From: Euryarchaeota archaeon SM23-78
GTDB taxonomy: Archaea; Nanobdellota; Nanobdellia; Woesearchaeales; SM23-78
Direction of reading: 5' to 3'
NCBI GenBank assembly: GCA_001595785.1
Contig: LSSJ01000020.1
Coordinates: 1 to 53,015, forward strand
Length of the DNA stretch: 53,015 nucleotides
Shown: one piece after another, positions 8,646 to 16,403 of the stretch
Position numbering within the stretch: the first letter of the stretch is position 1
Layout of the letters: every line of letters starts with the position of its first letter
Notes under the pieces: generated by a model
What the model was told of the DNA's origin: nothing
Database searches by the model: none
The model's input: only the letters and a program-made list of their open reading frames with translations
Translations under genes and position numbers: made by a program

Positions 8646-9308
8646 TTACAATTTTTGTTTTCTCATTGTATCCTTCCATACATCAAATACAACTACATCT
8701 TTGTGATACTGTTTTTTAAGAAGGATTTTAAAGATTTTTTTAACAATAATAGCTGCTGCCATATGAACAGCTGGACTAATAATACCTGCTTCATCTATGG
8801 GTTTCATCTTGTTAACAAGGGCTTTTAGTTTTTCAAAGTTGATGCCTTTGTCACTAGTAATAACTAGTCCTTGGCTTCCTGAATCAACAGCAAAGATTAA
8901 GGGTATCTTCTTCTTTTTTGCATGTTCTGCTATTAGTTTGCTTGTCTCTAAGTCTCCTGTGGCATCAATAATAATATCTGCTTCTATTAAGAATATATTA
9001 TTCTTGGTAAGGTCCTCATGAAAGGTTTTTACCTTTAGCTTTGGATTCATTTTTTCTAAATGCTTTTTGGCTTGTTTTGCTTTAAACCTAGTATCATCTT
9101 CTTCTAAGTAAATTGACTGGGAGGATAAGTCTTGTATAAAGCATCTGCCTTTATCTATAAGTCTTAGATTTATTCCTGACCTTGCTAGCATTACAGCTAC
9201 TGTTGAGCCAATATTGCCTAGCCCTATAATTGTAACTGTCTTAGAGTTCAGGGTTTTTTGTCCTTTTTCCTCGATTTCTTTGAATTTGGCTAATTGTGCA
9301 TATCTCAT
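8646..9308 (-). CDS. ThiF/MoeB/HesA-type E1-like adenylyltransferase
   Basis: A Rossmann ATP-binding start, VTIIGLGNIGSTVAVMLARSG, and the following DxxRCxxxDL-like segment (IDKGRCFIQDLSSQ) place it in the E1/ThiF superfamily. This family adenylates the C-terminus of ubiquitin-like or sulfur-carrier proteins. DATGD and FAVDSGSQG match later conserved blocks. No CxxC zinc pairs and no clear catalytic Cys loop are seen, so it is a minimal E1 domain of about 220 aa. I chose ATG 9308 because GGGGTGA sits 7-8 nt upstream; the longer frame to 9389 runs into a TATA-like ATATATATA region. A JAMM protease lies 16 kb away; no ubiquitin-like partner is visible. Confidence 0.85.
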   Translation of the reverse strand: MRYAQLAKFKEIEEKGQKTLNSKTVTIIGLGNIGSTVAVMLARSGINLRLIDKGRCFIQDLSSQSIYLEEDDTRFKAKQAKKHLEKMNPKLKVKTFHEDLTKNNIFLIEADIIIDATGDLETSKLIAEHAKKKKIPLIFAVDSGSQGLVITSDKGINFEKLKALVNKMKPIDEAGIISPAVHMAAAIIVKKIFKILLKKQYHKDVVVFDVWKDTMRKQKL

Positions 9309-9425
9309 ATGTTTGTCACCCCTTCTTCTTTTTACTATAAGAAGAGAAATGGGAGAGCAGAGGAGATATATATATTTAACCCAAAACAAGTATTTTGTTA
9401 CTTACCGGTGGTAAAAAACGAAAGA

Positions 9426-9433
9426 TTTATAAA
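9426..9433 (+). promoter_or_regulatory. TATA box of the transglycosylase-like gene
   Basis: GATTTATAAATG lies about 47 nt upstream of the ATG at 9478. It leaves a short leader with a G-run (GGGGG) before the start. It is divergent from the ThiF-like gene, whose own TATATATA is near 9368-9376. Confidence 0.45.
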
Positions 9434-9477
9434 TGATTAAGTTCATAATAGAGTGAAAAGGGGGTTTTATACTTAAA

Positions 9478-10956
9478 ATGCACAAAGCTTATACTGTAAA
9501 GATAGGAATCAAACAAAAACCTCTCATCCCAAGAAGGAAGAGAGAGATAAAGAGTTTAAAAACCAAAAAGAGTTCTGAACCTAGAAAACCACTACATAAA
9601 ATAATTGATGCTAAGCAGTACAAGATAAACCAGTTTGTAGGTCCTGTAATCTATGGAACCCTAGTAGCAGGGGTGGGAATAAAAGGACTTGATTATATAA
9701 TTGATAAAATCTCATTAATAAAAGAAAGCACACCAGTAGTAGGAAGCACAGAAGGAAAAATCGTCTTAGCAACCCTAAGCGGGGTCTTGCTATATGAAAT
9801 AGGAAAAGATGTGTTATTAGGAACCAAAAAATCCAGAATCCCAATTATAAATAAAATCAAATATGATGGAATATGGAGAATAGGAAATAGAAAAAACAAG
9901 GAGCTATATAAAAAAGATAAAAAGAAGCAGATTGGCAGAGCAAGAAAAACCCTTGGATATCTAAAGAACCTGAGCTTAGCTGGTCTAATGTCAGCTGTAA
10001 TTGTTACAGGAGCGGGTAAAAACACTTCTGAAAACCTAAGATTCAACTTATCAGAAGTTTTATATCAGCCCAAAGGAATAACTCAACTAGACCAAAAACA
10101 AGCAGATACTTTGGAAAATATATTGGAGTATAATCTAGGTACTGCAACAGATAGTAAAATAAAACAAGCAATGATTGAAGCAGAGCTGTACAGGATGACT
10201 AATACTCGAGCAAACAGAAGATCAGCATGGACTAAGAAAAGAAGAGTAAAAAAATATGAGCCAATAATAAGAAAATGGGTTGAACACTTTGGACTTCTAC
10301 CTAACACATCTGAAGGAGTCAAACTAGTAGAAGGATTGATATTTCAGGAATCAGGAGGAAACAGATATGCTAAGTCAAATAAAGATGCAAAGGGGCTCAT
10401 GCAATTAATGTGGACAACAGCCAAAGATTATAAAGTAGAAGACATATATGATCCTAACCAGAACATAAGAGGAGGGGTTAACAAGTTAAAAGACCTTCTA
10501 ATCCAATGTAAAGGAAACATAGGCTTAGCCCTAACTCTATACAACTGCAGAAAAGATGCTGTTGAATGGGCAATAGCAAAATCAGGGAGTGATGATCCAT
10601 TTGTATTTGTACACTGGCTACAGAAAGAACCCAGAGAATACGCAGTCAAGGTATTAGCAGCAGCAACCTACATGGTTAATGGGGATGAACCTACAAAAAC
10701 CCAAAGTACAGGAAAAGGTGATAGTGGAAATTTCCATTATATTAGAACTAACTCTACAGGTGAAGAGGTTTTTAGCTATATAGTGCAAAAAGGTGATAGT
10801 GCTTCAGAGATTGCAGACCTATTTAACATAAAAGACGAGGAAAAAGACGAATATAAACCTGTAACTTACAAAGATGTTGTGTATGGAGATGGCAAATTTG
10901 TAGGCAACACAATAACACCAGGAGATGACGTGTGTGTATTAGCATCAAAAAAATAA
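9478..10956 (+). CDS. Membrane-anchored lytic-transglycosylase-like protein with LysM-like C-terminus
   Basis: Residues 1-45 are very basic. Hydrophobic segments lie at about 51-70, 94-106 and 163-180. An SLT/goose-lysozyme-like domain follows: catalytic-type Glu291 in FQESGGN, GLMQLMWTTA (306-315), DPNQNIRGG (325-333) and ALTLYN (351-356). Together these are the signature of soluble lytic transglycosylases, which cleave the MurNAc-GlcNAc bond of peptidoglycan. A LysM-like stretch YIVQKGDSASEIADLF lies near the C-terminus. Archaea lack murein, so the target may be a bacterial partner or another glycan. This is inference; the fold assignment is solid. Confidence 0.82.
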   Translation: MHKAYTVKIGIKQKPLIPRRKREIKSLKTKKSSEPRKPLHKIIDAKQYKINQFVGPVIYGTLVAGVGIKGLDYIIDKISLIKESTPVVGSTEGKIVLATLSGVLLYEIGKDVLLGTKKSRIPIINKIKYDGIWRIGNRKNKELYKKDKKKQIGRARKTLGYLKNLSLAGLMSAVIVTGAGKNTSENLRFNLSEVLYQPKGITQLDQKQADTLENILEYNLGTATDSKIKQAMIEAELYRMTNTRANRRSAWTKKRRVKKYEPIIRKWVEHFGLLPNTSEGVKLVEGLIFQESGGNRYAKSNKDAKGLMQLMWTTAKDYKVEDIYDPNQNIRGGVNKLKDLLIQCKGNIGLALTLYNCRKDAVEWAIAKSGSDDPFVFVHWLQKEPREYAVKVLAAATYMVNGDEPTKTQSTGKGDSGNFHYIRTNSTGEEVFSYIVQKGDSASEIADLFNIKDEEKDEYKPVTYKDVVYGDGKFVGNTITPGDDVCVLASKK

Positions 10957-10968
10957 ATGGTTTCAAAA

Positions 10969-10978
10969 CTTTTTTATT
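10969..10978 (+). promoter_or_regulatory. TATA box of nreA
   Basis: CTTTTTTATTC is centred about 28 nt before the ATG at 11001. No SD lies between, so a leaderless transcript is likely. Confidence 0.5.
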
Positions 10979-11000
10979 CTTAACCTAATTCTTATAATGA

Positions 11001-12221
11001 ATGAACATCCGCTGTATTAAGTGCAAAGGCCGTGACCCTAGTATTTGTGGTCGTACGTTCTGTCCTATCATGGTAAAGATTGGGGCTCAGAAAAAAGTGA
11101 ATATAGAGGCAAAGCAGGATTTCTTTGGCCAGAGCCCGAATGTATTTGTTGGAAGATATGGCTATCCAGAGGTTAATGTTGGTATTCTAAGTGTTGAGGA
11201 TTATAAGGAGCATGATAATCCTCTCTTATGGTCAAAAGAGAACTACAGCATTGCAAAGGTTATAAGGCTAAGAAGCAGCTTAATCAACTCTAACTTTAAA
11301 GCCCAGATAACAGGTTTTAAAGAGCGCTTCATGGAGATGAGCAAAGAGGTTGGCATGGCAAAGCAGCCTGTTGATGTAGAGATTGGTCTTTCAAAAAAAC
11401 CAAAATTTTCTCTTAGCTTTGAACAAGACACCATGCCTCATGGTCCAAGAGTAAAGCTCAAAAAAGCTAGAATTACAGAGAACCCAAAGATACCTCGTCT
11501 TATTGATAAAGTTGTTGATGATATTGATTTTAAAGCTAACCATGCCATTAATTACCTCTACAAAAAAGAGATTGATGAACACTACCTTACACGACTGCTA
11601 AGTATTGGTACTTTGGGTGTTAAAAAGCAGAGAAAGCTGGTGCCGACTCGCTTTGCGATAACCGCAGTGGATAGTAATTTAGGAAATGAACTTGTAAAGG
11701 AAATAAAGAATTATCCTCAAACAGGATACTTAGCATATTTTGGAGGACACCTAGGCAATTATTATATTGCTTTGTTCTTCCCAGAGGTTTGGAGCTATGA
11801 ATTATTTGAAACCTATGTTGGTAAGAGCACTTGGCATGATTCAGAAGGCATAACCACAATGACAGATTATGAAGGGTATAATGGAAGAAAGACTTATGCC
11901 AGTAACACAGTGGGAGGCTACTATGCAGCAAGATTACCAGTTCTTGAATACCTAAAAAAGATAAAGAGACAAGCATTAGTGCTTTTATTGCGCTTTATAA
12001 CAGGAGAATACTATGCACCTTTAGGGGTATGGGTTGTAAGAGAAGCTGTTAGAAAAACCCTATCCAACAAACCCTTGAATTTTGGCTCAAAAGAATTAAT
12101 GCTAAAGTATACCAAGGTCCTTGTTAAGAAGAAGTTTGGGATAAATGTTGATTTTATCTTGAAAAGGAGCATGTTGCTAAATAAGATTAAGACCCAGAAA
12201 AAACTAGTTGAGTACTGGTAA
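11001..12221 (+). CDS. nreA: Archaeal DNA repair protein NreA
   Basis: The N-terminal zinc knuckle has C5, C8, C16 and C21 (CIKCKGRDPSICGRTFC). The pattern GRYGYPEVNVG and the long C-terminal domain with GGYYAARLPVLE fit the archaeal Nre family (406 aa, usual size). Nre proteins act in repair of alkylation or mitomycin damage and carry a C-terminal PCNA-interacting (PIP) motif. Here the last residues are QKKLVEYW, a QxxLxx(Y)W PIP box. The start is the second of two close ATGs, downstream of a TATA box. nucS follows 42 nt later and ends in a similar motif. Confidence 0.92.
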   Translation: MNIRCIKCKGRDPSICGRTFCPIMVKIGAQKKVNIEAKQDFFGQSPNVFVGRYGYPEVNVGILSVEDYKEHDNPLLWSKENYSIAKVIRLRSSLINSNFKAQITGFKERFMEMSKEVGMAKQPVDVEIGLSKKPKFSLSFEQDTMPHGPRVKLKKARITENPKIPRLIDKVVDDIDFKANHAINYLYKKEIDEHYLTRLLSIGTLGVKKQRKLVPTRFAITAVDSNLGNELVKEIKNYPQTGYLAYFGGHLGNYYIALFFPEVWSYELFETYVGKSTWHDSEGITTMTDYEGYNGRKTYASNTVGGYYAARLPVLEYLKKIKRQALVLLLRFITGEYYAPLGVWVVREAVRKTLSNKPLNFGSKELMLKYTKVLVKKKFGINVDFILKRSMLLNKIKTQKKLVEYW

Positions 12222-12229
12222 CCCAAACC

Positions 12230-12240
12230 TTTTTATTATA
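12230..12240 (+). promoter_or_regulatory. TATA box of nucS
   Basis: CTTTTTATTATAC is centred about 28 nt before ATG 12264. No SD is present, suggesting a leaderless nucS transcript separate from nreA. Confidence 0.5.
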
Positions 12241-12263
12241 CATATGTATCCTTTCTTTTTCTC

Positions 12264-13001
12264 ATGGAACTAACTGATTTTAAGGTGAGGTTTGAAGAAG
12301 CCCTTGCAAGGAATGAGTCTATGGTATTCTTTTGCAACTGCGAGATTAGGTATAGTGGAAGAGCAGAGGCTTTTCTTGCAAGAGGGGATAGAATGATTAT
12401 TGTTAAGAGTGATAATACTGTTTTAGTGCATCAGCCTGAAGGAGGTAATCCTATTAATTATATGAAACCTAATTCTAAGATTGATTTAGAGCATTTAGAG
12501 CAGCATTTTGTGCTTAGAGTAAGAAACCTTGATTACAAAGATTACTTAGATATAGAGATTTTCAGGGTTTATAATTTTATGAATCATAAATTAGAAGACG
12601 GTATTAAGCAGGAACTCGCTGGGAGTGAAAAAGACATGAGTGACATGATAAAGGCAAAGCCAGAGCTAATCAGTCCTGATTTTAAGCCTCTAAGCAGAGA
12701 AGAACATACCAAATTTGGATTTATCGATGTGTTTGGACACGATAAAAAAGGAAATTTAGTAGTGGTTGAGTGCAAAAGGTATAGTGCAAGTCTACAATGC
12801 GTAACCCAGCTCAGAAGATACGTGGAGAAGATAAAAGAGCTAAAAGGCACAGATAAGGTTAAAGGAATACTTGCAAGCCCAAAGATAAGTCCGAATGCAA
12901 AGGAAATGCTAGAGAAATGGAAATTCAAATGGGTGCGGGTGCATCCGCCAAAGAGATTGGAACGCTATACTAAAGATCAGAAAAGTTTGTATGAGTGGTG
13001 A
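12264..13001 (+). CDS. nucS: Mismatch/flap endonuclease NucS (EndoMS)
   Basis: NucS/EndoMS cuts both strands at mismatches or branched DNA and works with PCNA. The N-terminal beta domain binds DNA. The C-terminal RecB-like nuclease shows GFID155 and the E169-C-K171 pair (VVVECKR), followed by QLRRYVEKIK. Length is 245 aa, standard for the family. The C-terminus QKSLYEW is a PIP-like QxxLxxW, matching the tail of NreA upstream. The same-strand neighbour NreA is also PCNA-dependent, so a joint repair function is plausible. The 3' end abuts a convergent gene at 13004. Confidence 0.95.
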   Translation: MELTDFKVRFEEALARNESMVFFCNCEIRYSGRAEAFLARGDRMIIVKSDNTVLVHQPEGGNPINYMKPNSKIDLEHLEQHFVLRVRNLDYKDYLDIEIFRVYNFMNHKLEDGIKQELAGSEKDMSDMIKAKPELISPDFKPLSREEHTKFGFIDVFGHDKKGNLVVVECKRYSASLQCVTQLRRYVEKIKELKGTDKVKGILASPKISPNAKEMLEKWKFKWVRVHPPKRLERYTKDQKSLYEW

Positions 13002-13003
13002 AT

Positions 13004-13315
13004 TTATTTTCTAAAATAATCAATAATCGCTTCAGAATATTTTTTCTTCTGTTCTAAAGCCGAATTATATTCTGCTGTGTTCACCCATACTTGTATTGAA
13101 TCAGTTCCTCTTTGCTGAATAAAAAATTTAGTGCCTAGGCTAGCCCTATATTCTAATACACCTTCTTTTTTGAGACCTTTAAAACCACGGTTTTTTAAGA
13201 ATCTTACATCCCTAGCAGTCATTTCTAGTTCAAAAGAGTCACAGAATATTTTAAACAAATCTATAATATTTTCTAAGGTTAGTTCTCTGATTGGAATATT
13301 TATTATAGTAGACAT
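13004..13315 (-). CDS. Small hypothetical protein
   Basis: This 103-residue protein of unknown function is mostly helical, with an aromatic, basic segment (FLKNRGFKGLKK) and VWVNTAEY near the C-terminus. I place the start at ATG 13315, which has AAGGAA about 9 nt upstream; ATG 13324 overlaps the previous stop and is an alternative. The longer 119-aa version would overlap the upstream zinc protein by over 40 nt. It is the last gene of a four-gene minus-strand run (14950 to 13004). Confidence 0.6.
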   Translation of the reverse strand: MSTIINIPIRELTLENIIDLFKIFCDSFELEMTARDVRFLKNRGFKGLKKEGVLEYRASLGTKFFIQQRGTDSIQVWVNTAEYNSALEQKKKYSEAIIDYFRK

Positions 13316-13320
13316 GAAAT

Positions 13321-13566
13321 TCATTTCCTTGATATCAACGCCGCATATGCATGATACTGGCATAATCTTGTATCATAAATCGATTTTTCTACTTTGTCTA
13401 TACGTACTTGTTTACATAGCCAGCAATCCTCTTTTGAATATTCTGGTCTTTTAGTTATCAAGTCATGCGCTCTTAATCTTTCCTCTGGGGTTAATCCTAC
13501 GCCACAAGCATTTTTTTCTAATAATAATTCAAGTTCAGACTTCGGTTCTTTAATGTCTTCAGTCAT
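13321..13566 (-). CDS. Small zinc-binding hypothetical protein
   Basis: The 81-residue protein has CWLC and CQYH, a Cx2C...Cx2H arrangement that could bind zinc, after an acidic N-terminus. The start overlaps the stop of the upstream gene by ATGA, which supports expression. Function unknown; it could bind a nucleic acid or serve as an adaptor. Confidence 0.62.
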   Translation of the reverse strand: MTEDIKEPKSELELLLEKNACGVGLTPEERLRAHDLITKRPEYSKEDCWLCKQVRIDKVEKSIYDTRLCQYHAYAALISRK

Positions 13567-13931
13567 CCTTGTTTATTTGTTTGCTTTTGTGGTTTAATAT
13601 CCATCTCTTTGTAGCACTCTAAAAAGAAAAGTTCAGCTCTTACTGCACCAGGATATCCATCAACTCTTCTTGCTTCTGGATGCACATATATTAAACTTTC
13701 AGCATAATGCTTTTCTAATTTATCCATGAATTCATCAAATCTTCCTCTTTCTGCAGCATATCTAAGAACAGAAAGAGCATTTACATCTTGACCAACATAT
13801 TTATTAATAATATCAATGACCTTAGGTCTAGCAAATTCTCTTTCATCCTCAGGTAAGATTGCAATAATCTTTTCTTCAATGAATTCAGCCCTGGTTTTGG
13901 GGCCAGTCTGAAAAAATTCTTCTACAGCCAT
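13563..13931 (-). CDS. Small hypothetical protein
   Basis: This protein of about 122 residues is of unknown function, charged and helical (KTRAEFIEEKI, DEREFARPKVIDIINKY), with no recognised domain. ATG 13931 is chosen because a perfect GGAGGT lies 7 nt upstream; the in-frame ATG at 13952 would precede that SD. It starts 11 nt after the membrane coiled-coil gene and couples by ATGA to the zinc protein downstream. Confidence 0.68.
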   Translation of the reverse strand: MAVEEFFQTGPKTRAEFIEEKIIAILPEDEREFARPKVIDIINKYVGQDVNALSVLRYAAERGRFDEFMDKLEKHYAESLIYVHPEARRVDGYPGAVRAELFFLECYKEMDIKPQKQTNKQG

Positions 13932-13942
13932 TTTATTACCTC

Positions 13943-14950
13943 CTATCCACAAATATCACATGCTTTCAGCTTCTTCTTCCTTGCTTCTTTAGAATTAGCA
14001 TACGTTGCAAAGTTCTTTTTACTCACTCTCTTCAACCCAAGACAATTCCTATCATAATGATACTTGGTTCCTGTTTTTGAAGCATAAACTTTCATCTCGC
14101 TCTTTTTTGGTTTTACTTTTTTTTCCATTTCTTTTTTCTTTTTTTCTTCTTTCTTTTTCTTTTCTATTTCTTTTATTTTTTTCTCTGCTCCTTCCAGTAT
14201 TGCTTTCTCGCTTATTAGGCGTATCTTATCACTAATTGTTTTTACGCCGGTATCTATCTTTTCAAGGTCTCTTTTTACTTTCTCAAAATCTACTTTAGGT
14301 GCTTCTTTTAGCTCTCTTACCCTTGGCTTTTCCTTAGGAGTTTCTTCTGCATAATTAAATATGGTTGATTTAGGCAGGTTTTTTAACCAGTCTTCTTCTA
14401 GCTTCTCCTTTTTTTTCTTCTCCTTTTTTTTCTTTGCTTTTTTTTCTTCTTTTACTTCTTCTACTATTATCTTCTCTATCTTTGGCTCTTTTATATCAAC
14501 AACTTCTGCTTTGGGCTCCATTCCTACTTCAAAAAAATCTACTAGCTCCTGGAGCTCATCCTTTATTCTAAAATCTTCATAATCCTTTTCTGTAACTGTT
14601 TTTTTCCTGGATTTTCTATAAGTAGCTATCAATGGCTTTCTAAACAGTAAGATTATTAAACCTATAAAATAAATTAAGAACAGAATTAGTCCTAGTAACT
14701 CTGAGGTTACCTTCCTTCCAATCAGGATAACCACCAGCAGAAAAGTCAAGCTAAGAATTGCTGACCAAAAAGCATACCACTCCTCAACCCCAACCCTTTT
14801 TTTTATAGAGAACAAGTAAATCATTATTATCTGTGCCAAGACGAACAAAGCAATAAAGATTCCTACCAAGATTAGTTCTTGAGTTATGAATATCAAAGGC
14901 ACCAGTATTGCACTGATTACTATTATGAATATTGCATTGTCCCTGAACAT
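13943..14950 (-). CDS. Four-TM membrane protein with charged coiled coil and C-terminal zinc motif
   Basis: Four hydrophobic segments occupy residues 1-110 (from NAIFIIVISAILVPLIFI to LILFLIYFIGLIILLF). A long Lys/Glu-rich region of about 150 residues, probably coiled coil, follows. The C-terminal module contains YHYDRNCLGL and ends in CDIC. This HxxxxC...CxxC pattern is the short metal-binding module found at the ends of many surface or secreted proteins. ATG 14950 has a GGGGGGGT SD, and a TATA-like TATATATAAAA lies upstream. It heads the operon of three small unknown genes. Role unknown. Confidence 0.72.
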   Translation of the reverse strand: MFRDNAIFIIVISAILVPLIFITQELILVGIFIALFVLAQIIMIYLFSIKKRVGVEEWYAFWSAILSLTFLLVVILIGRKVTSELLGLILFLIYFIGLIILLFRKPLIATYRKSRKKTVTEKDYEDFRIKDELQELVDFFEVGMEPKAEVVDIKEPKIEKIIVEEVKEEKKAKKKKEKKKKEKLEEDWLKNLPKSTIFNYAEETPKEKPRVRELKEAPKVDFEKVKRDLEKIDTGVKTISDKIRLISEKAILEGAEKKIKEIEKKKKEEKKKKEMEKKVKPKKSEMKVYASKTGTKYHYDRNCLGLKRVSKKNFATYANSKEARKKKLKACDICG

Positions 14951-15069
14951 GTTACCCCCCCTTGTTATAAGAGAAATGAATTTTATATATAAAACTTTTC
15001 TTTTCAATACTACTTTAAAGTGGTCTAATAATACGAGGGCAACTTAAGACCTTCGCAACCAGAGGTATA

Positions 15070-15078
15070 TTTATAAAT
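15070..15078 (+). promoter_or_regulatory. TATA box of the M50 protease gene
   Basis: TTTATAAAT is centred about 29 nt before ATG 15103, with no SD; the transcript is probably leaderless. Confidence 0.6.
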
Positions 15079-15102
15079 CACCTCCTCTTTCTTCCTCTTA
15101 GA

Positions 15103-15684
15103 ATGAAACTAACCTTTGAATTCAAAGAATTAATAAAAGCCTGGGCTGCTATAAGCATAGCTTTTGGAATACTCATGTATGTATATTATGATGTTGTTTT
15201 AGGGCTGGGCATAATCATAGCAGCACTCACAGTAGGTTTAGGGTTTATTGTGCATGAGTTGGCTCACAGATACTTTGCAAGAAAGTTTGGTAAGCATGCT
15301 GAGTTCAGAGCGAATAATATGATGTTAATAATAGCCATTCTTATGAGTTTATTAGGAGTAGTAATAGCTGCTCCTGGAGCTGTTATCATATCAGGTTTTG
15401 TATCTAAGAGGCAAGGAGGGATTATTGCAAGTGCAGGACCAGCAGCCAATCTGTTACTAGCACTCGTTTTCCTTCCTTTGATTTTTGTAATCCCAGAAAT
15501 AGCGTTTTATGGCTTAATGATAAATGCTTGGCTGGCTTTGTTTAATCTCATACCTTTCAGAGGTTTTGATGGTCACAGAATACTTGAATGGAATAAACTA
15601 ACATACCTTGGATTAATAGTAGCAGCCATAATAATGAACTTATTCCATATAATCACATATAACTTTACAAGCATGATAGGATGA
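15103..15684 (+). CDS. Site-2-protease-like M50 metalloprotease
   Basis: This multi-span membrane protein has HELAH in VHELAHRYFARKFG (zinc ligands and catalytic Glu), ASAGPAANLLLAL, and NLIPFRGFDGHRILEW, the intramembrane third ligand block (NPDG-like with Asp). It is a compact 193-residue S2P of the archaeal/sporulation SpoIVFB type without PDZ or CBS domains. It would cleave membrane proteins within the bilayer. A small acidic protein follows after 4 nt, so the two are likely cotranscribed; the substrate is unknown. Confidence 0.92.
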   Translation: MKLTFEFKELIKAWAAISIAFGILMYVYYDVVLGLGIIIAALTVGLGFIVHELAHRYFARKFGKHAEFRANNMMLIIAILMSLLGVVIAAPGAVIISGFVSKRQGGIIASAGPAANLLLALVFLPLIFVIPEIAFYGLMINAWLALFNLIPFRGFDGHRILEWNKLTYLGLIVAAIIMNLFHIITYNFTSMIG

Positions 15685-15688
15685 AAAA

Positions 15689-16006
15689 ATGATCTTAGAT
15701 CCTTATGATATAAGTGATGAAGAGATTATGAGAAAAGAATTTGATGACTATGAACTGCCAGCGCATGACAAGCACTCAATAAACGAGATAAGGAAAAAAA
15801 TAGATGCTAATGGATATAATGCTTTAGAAGAGATAGAGTCACACCAGGAATTCCTAGAAGACATGTGCAACAGGCTTAGAACAATCCTGCGAAATGAGAG
15901 GAGTATTGGAGAGGCTAACTGGGAGTTGGAACGACAGATAGATGATATAAAAGCCTTGTATTTTGAGCTTGAAAGGCTGAAAAAGACTAAGGTAAAGAAG
16001 AAGTAA
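15689..16006 (+). CDS. Small charged hypothetical protein
   Basis: The 105-residue protein is acidic in the first third and helical in the rest (LEDMCNRLRTILRNERS, ELERQIDDIKALYFELERL), suggesting a coiled coil. It lies 4 nt after the M50 protease and just before a 50-residue zinc-ribbon gene, in one probable operon. No family recognised. Confidence 0.7.
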   Translation: MILDPYDISDEEIMRKEFDDYELPAHDKHSINEIRKKIDANGYNALEEIESHQEFLEDMCNRLRTILRNERSIGEANWELERQIDDIKALYFELERLKKTKVKKK

Positions 16007-16023
16007 GAAGGAGAAAATAAAAA

Positions 16024-16176
16024 ATGAAGTGTAGTGTTTGCGGCAAAAAAATAGAAACCACCTTTCTAAACAAACTAGTAGGCACTATGATGAAGGATAA
16101 GAAAGGAAAAAAGAAAGCTGTTTGTAGCCAGTGCCAGAAAAAGCACACGACGACCGAGTTAAAAGAGAAACTTTAA
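16024..16176 (+). CDS. 50-residue zinc-ribbon protein
   Basis: The short frame begins MKCSVCGKKI and ends CSQCQKKHTTTELKEKL. Two CxxC pairs form a zinc ribbon. GAAGGAG lies about 12 nt before the ATG, and the gene follows the preceding stop closely, so it is probably the last gene of the M50 operon. Archaeal mini zinc ribbons often bind RNA or ribosomes; here the function is unknown. Confidence 0.75.
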   Translation: MKCSVCGKKIETTFLNKLVGTMMKDKKGKKKAVCSQCQKKHTTTELKEKL

Positions 16177-16205
16177 GAGGTTGCTCTTTCTATTAATGTT
16201 TTAAT

Positions 16206-16278
16206 GCCTCTGTAGCTCAGTGGCTAGAGCAGCGCTCTCGTAAAGCGCAGGTCAAGGGTTCGAATCCCTTCAGAGGCT
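16206..16278 (+). tRNA. tRNA-Thr (anticodon CGU)
   Basis: A 73-nt cloverleaf: acceptor GCCTCTG/CAGAGGC (7 bp), D arm GCTC/GAGC, anticodon stem GCGCT/AGCGC with loop CTCGTAA (anticodon CGT), and T arm AAGGG-TTCGAAT-CCCTT. The discriminator is T, normal for archaeal tRNA-Thr. CCA is not encoded, consistent with the cca gene at 38.3 kb. No intron. Confidence 0.96.
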
Positions 16279-16285
16279 TATAAGG

Positions 16286-16403
16286 GGTTCCGGCACGTTT
16301 TTGTGCTAGGAACCACTTGCCTTTAGTCAAGTTTCAACAAAAGCTTTGCTTTTGAGTTACAGAAAAACCTTATATTTTTTCTGTATTCAAAAATCAAAGA
16401 TTT
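16286..16403. repeat. Cluster of short palindromes between tRNA-Thr and HAD gene
   Basis: GGTTCC-GGCAC...GTGC-TA-GGAACC (16286-16314) is a strong hairpin 8 nt after the tRNA and may help end its transcript. ACTTG/CAAGT, CAAAAGCTTTGCTTTTG, ACAGAAAAA/TTTTTTCTGT and TTCAAAAATCAAAGATTTTTG follow in series. The last palindrome touches the apparent start of the HAD gene. Confidence 0.65.

Noticed and set aside
9693-10046. Antisense frame inside the transglycosylase-like gene
   Set aside because: Hydrophobic, Leu/Phe-rich antisense of an A-rich gene; no SD or promoter.
14005-14582. Ser/Phe-rich plus-strand frames opposite the coiled-coil gene
   Set aside because: They are the antisense of Lys/Glu codons and have no independent support.
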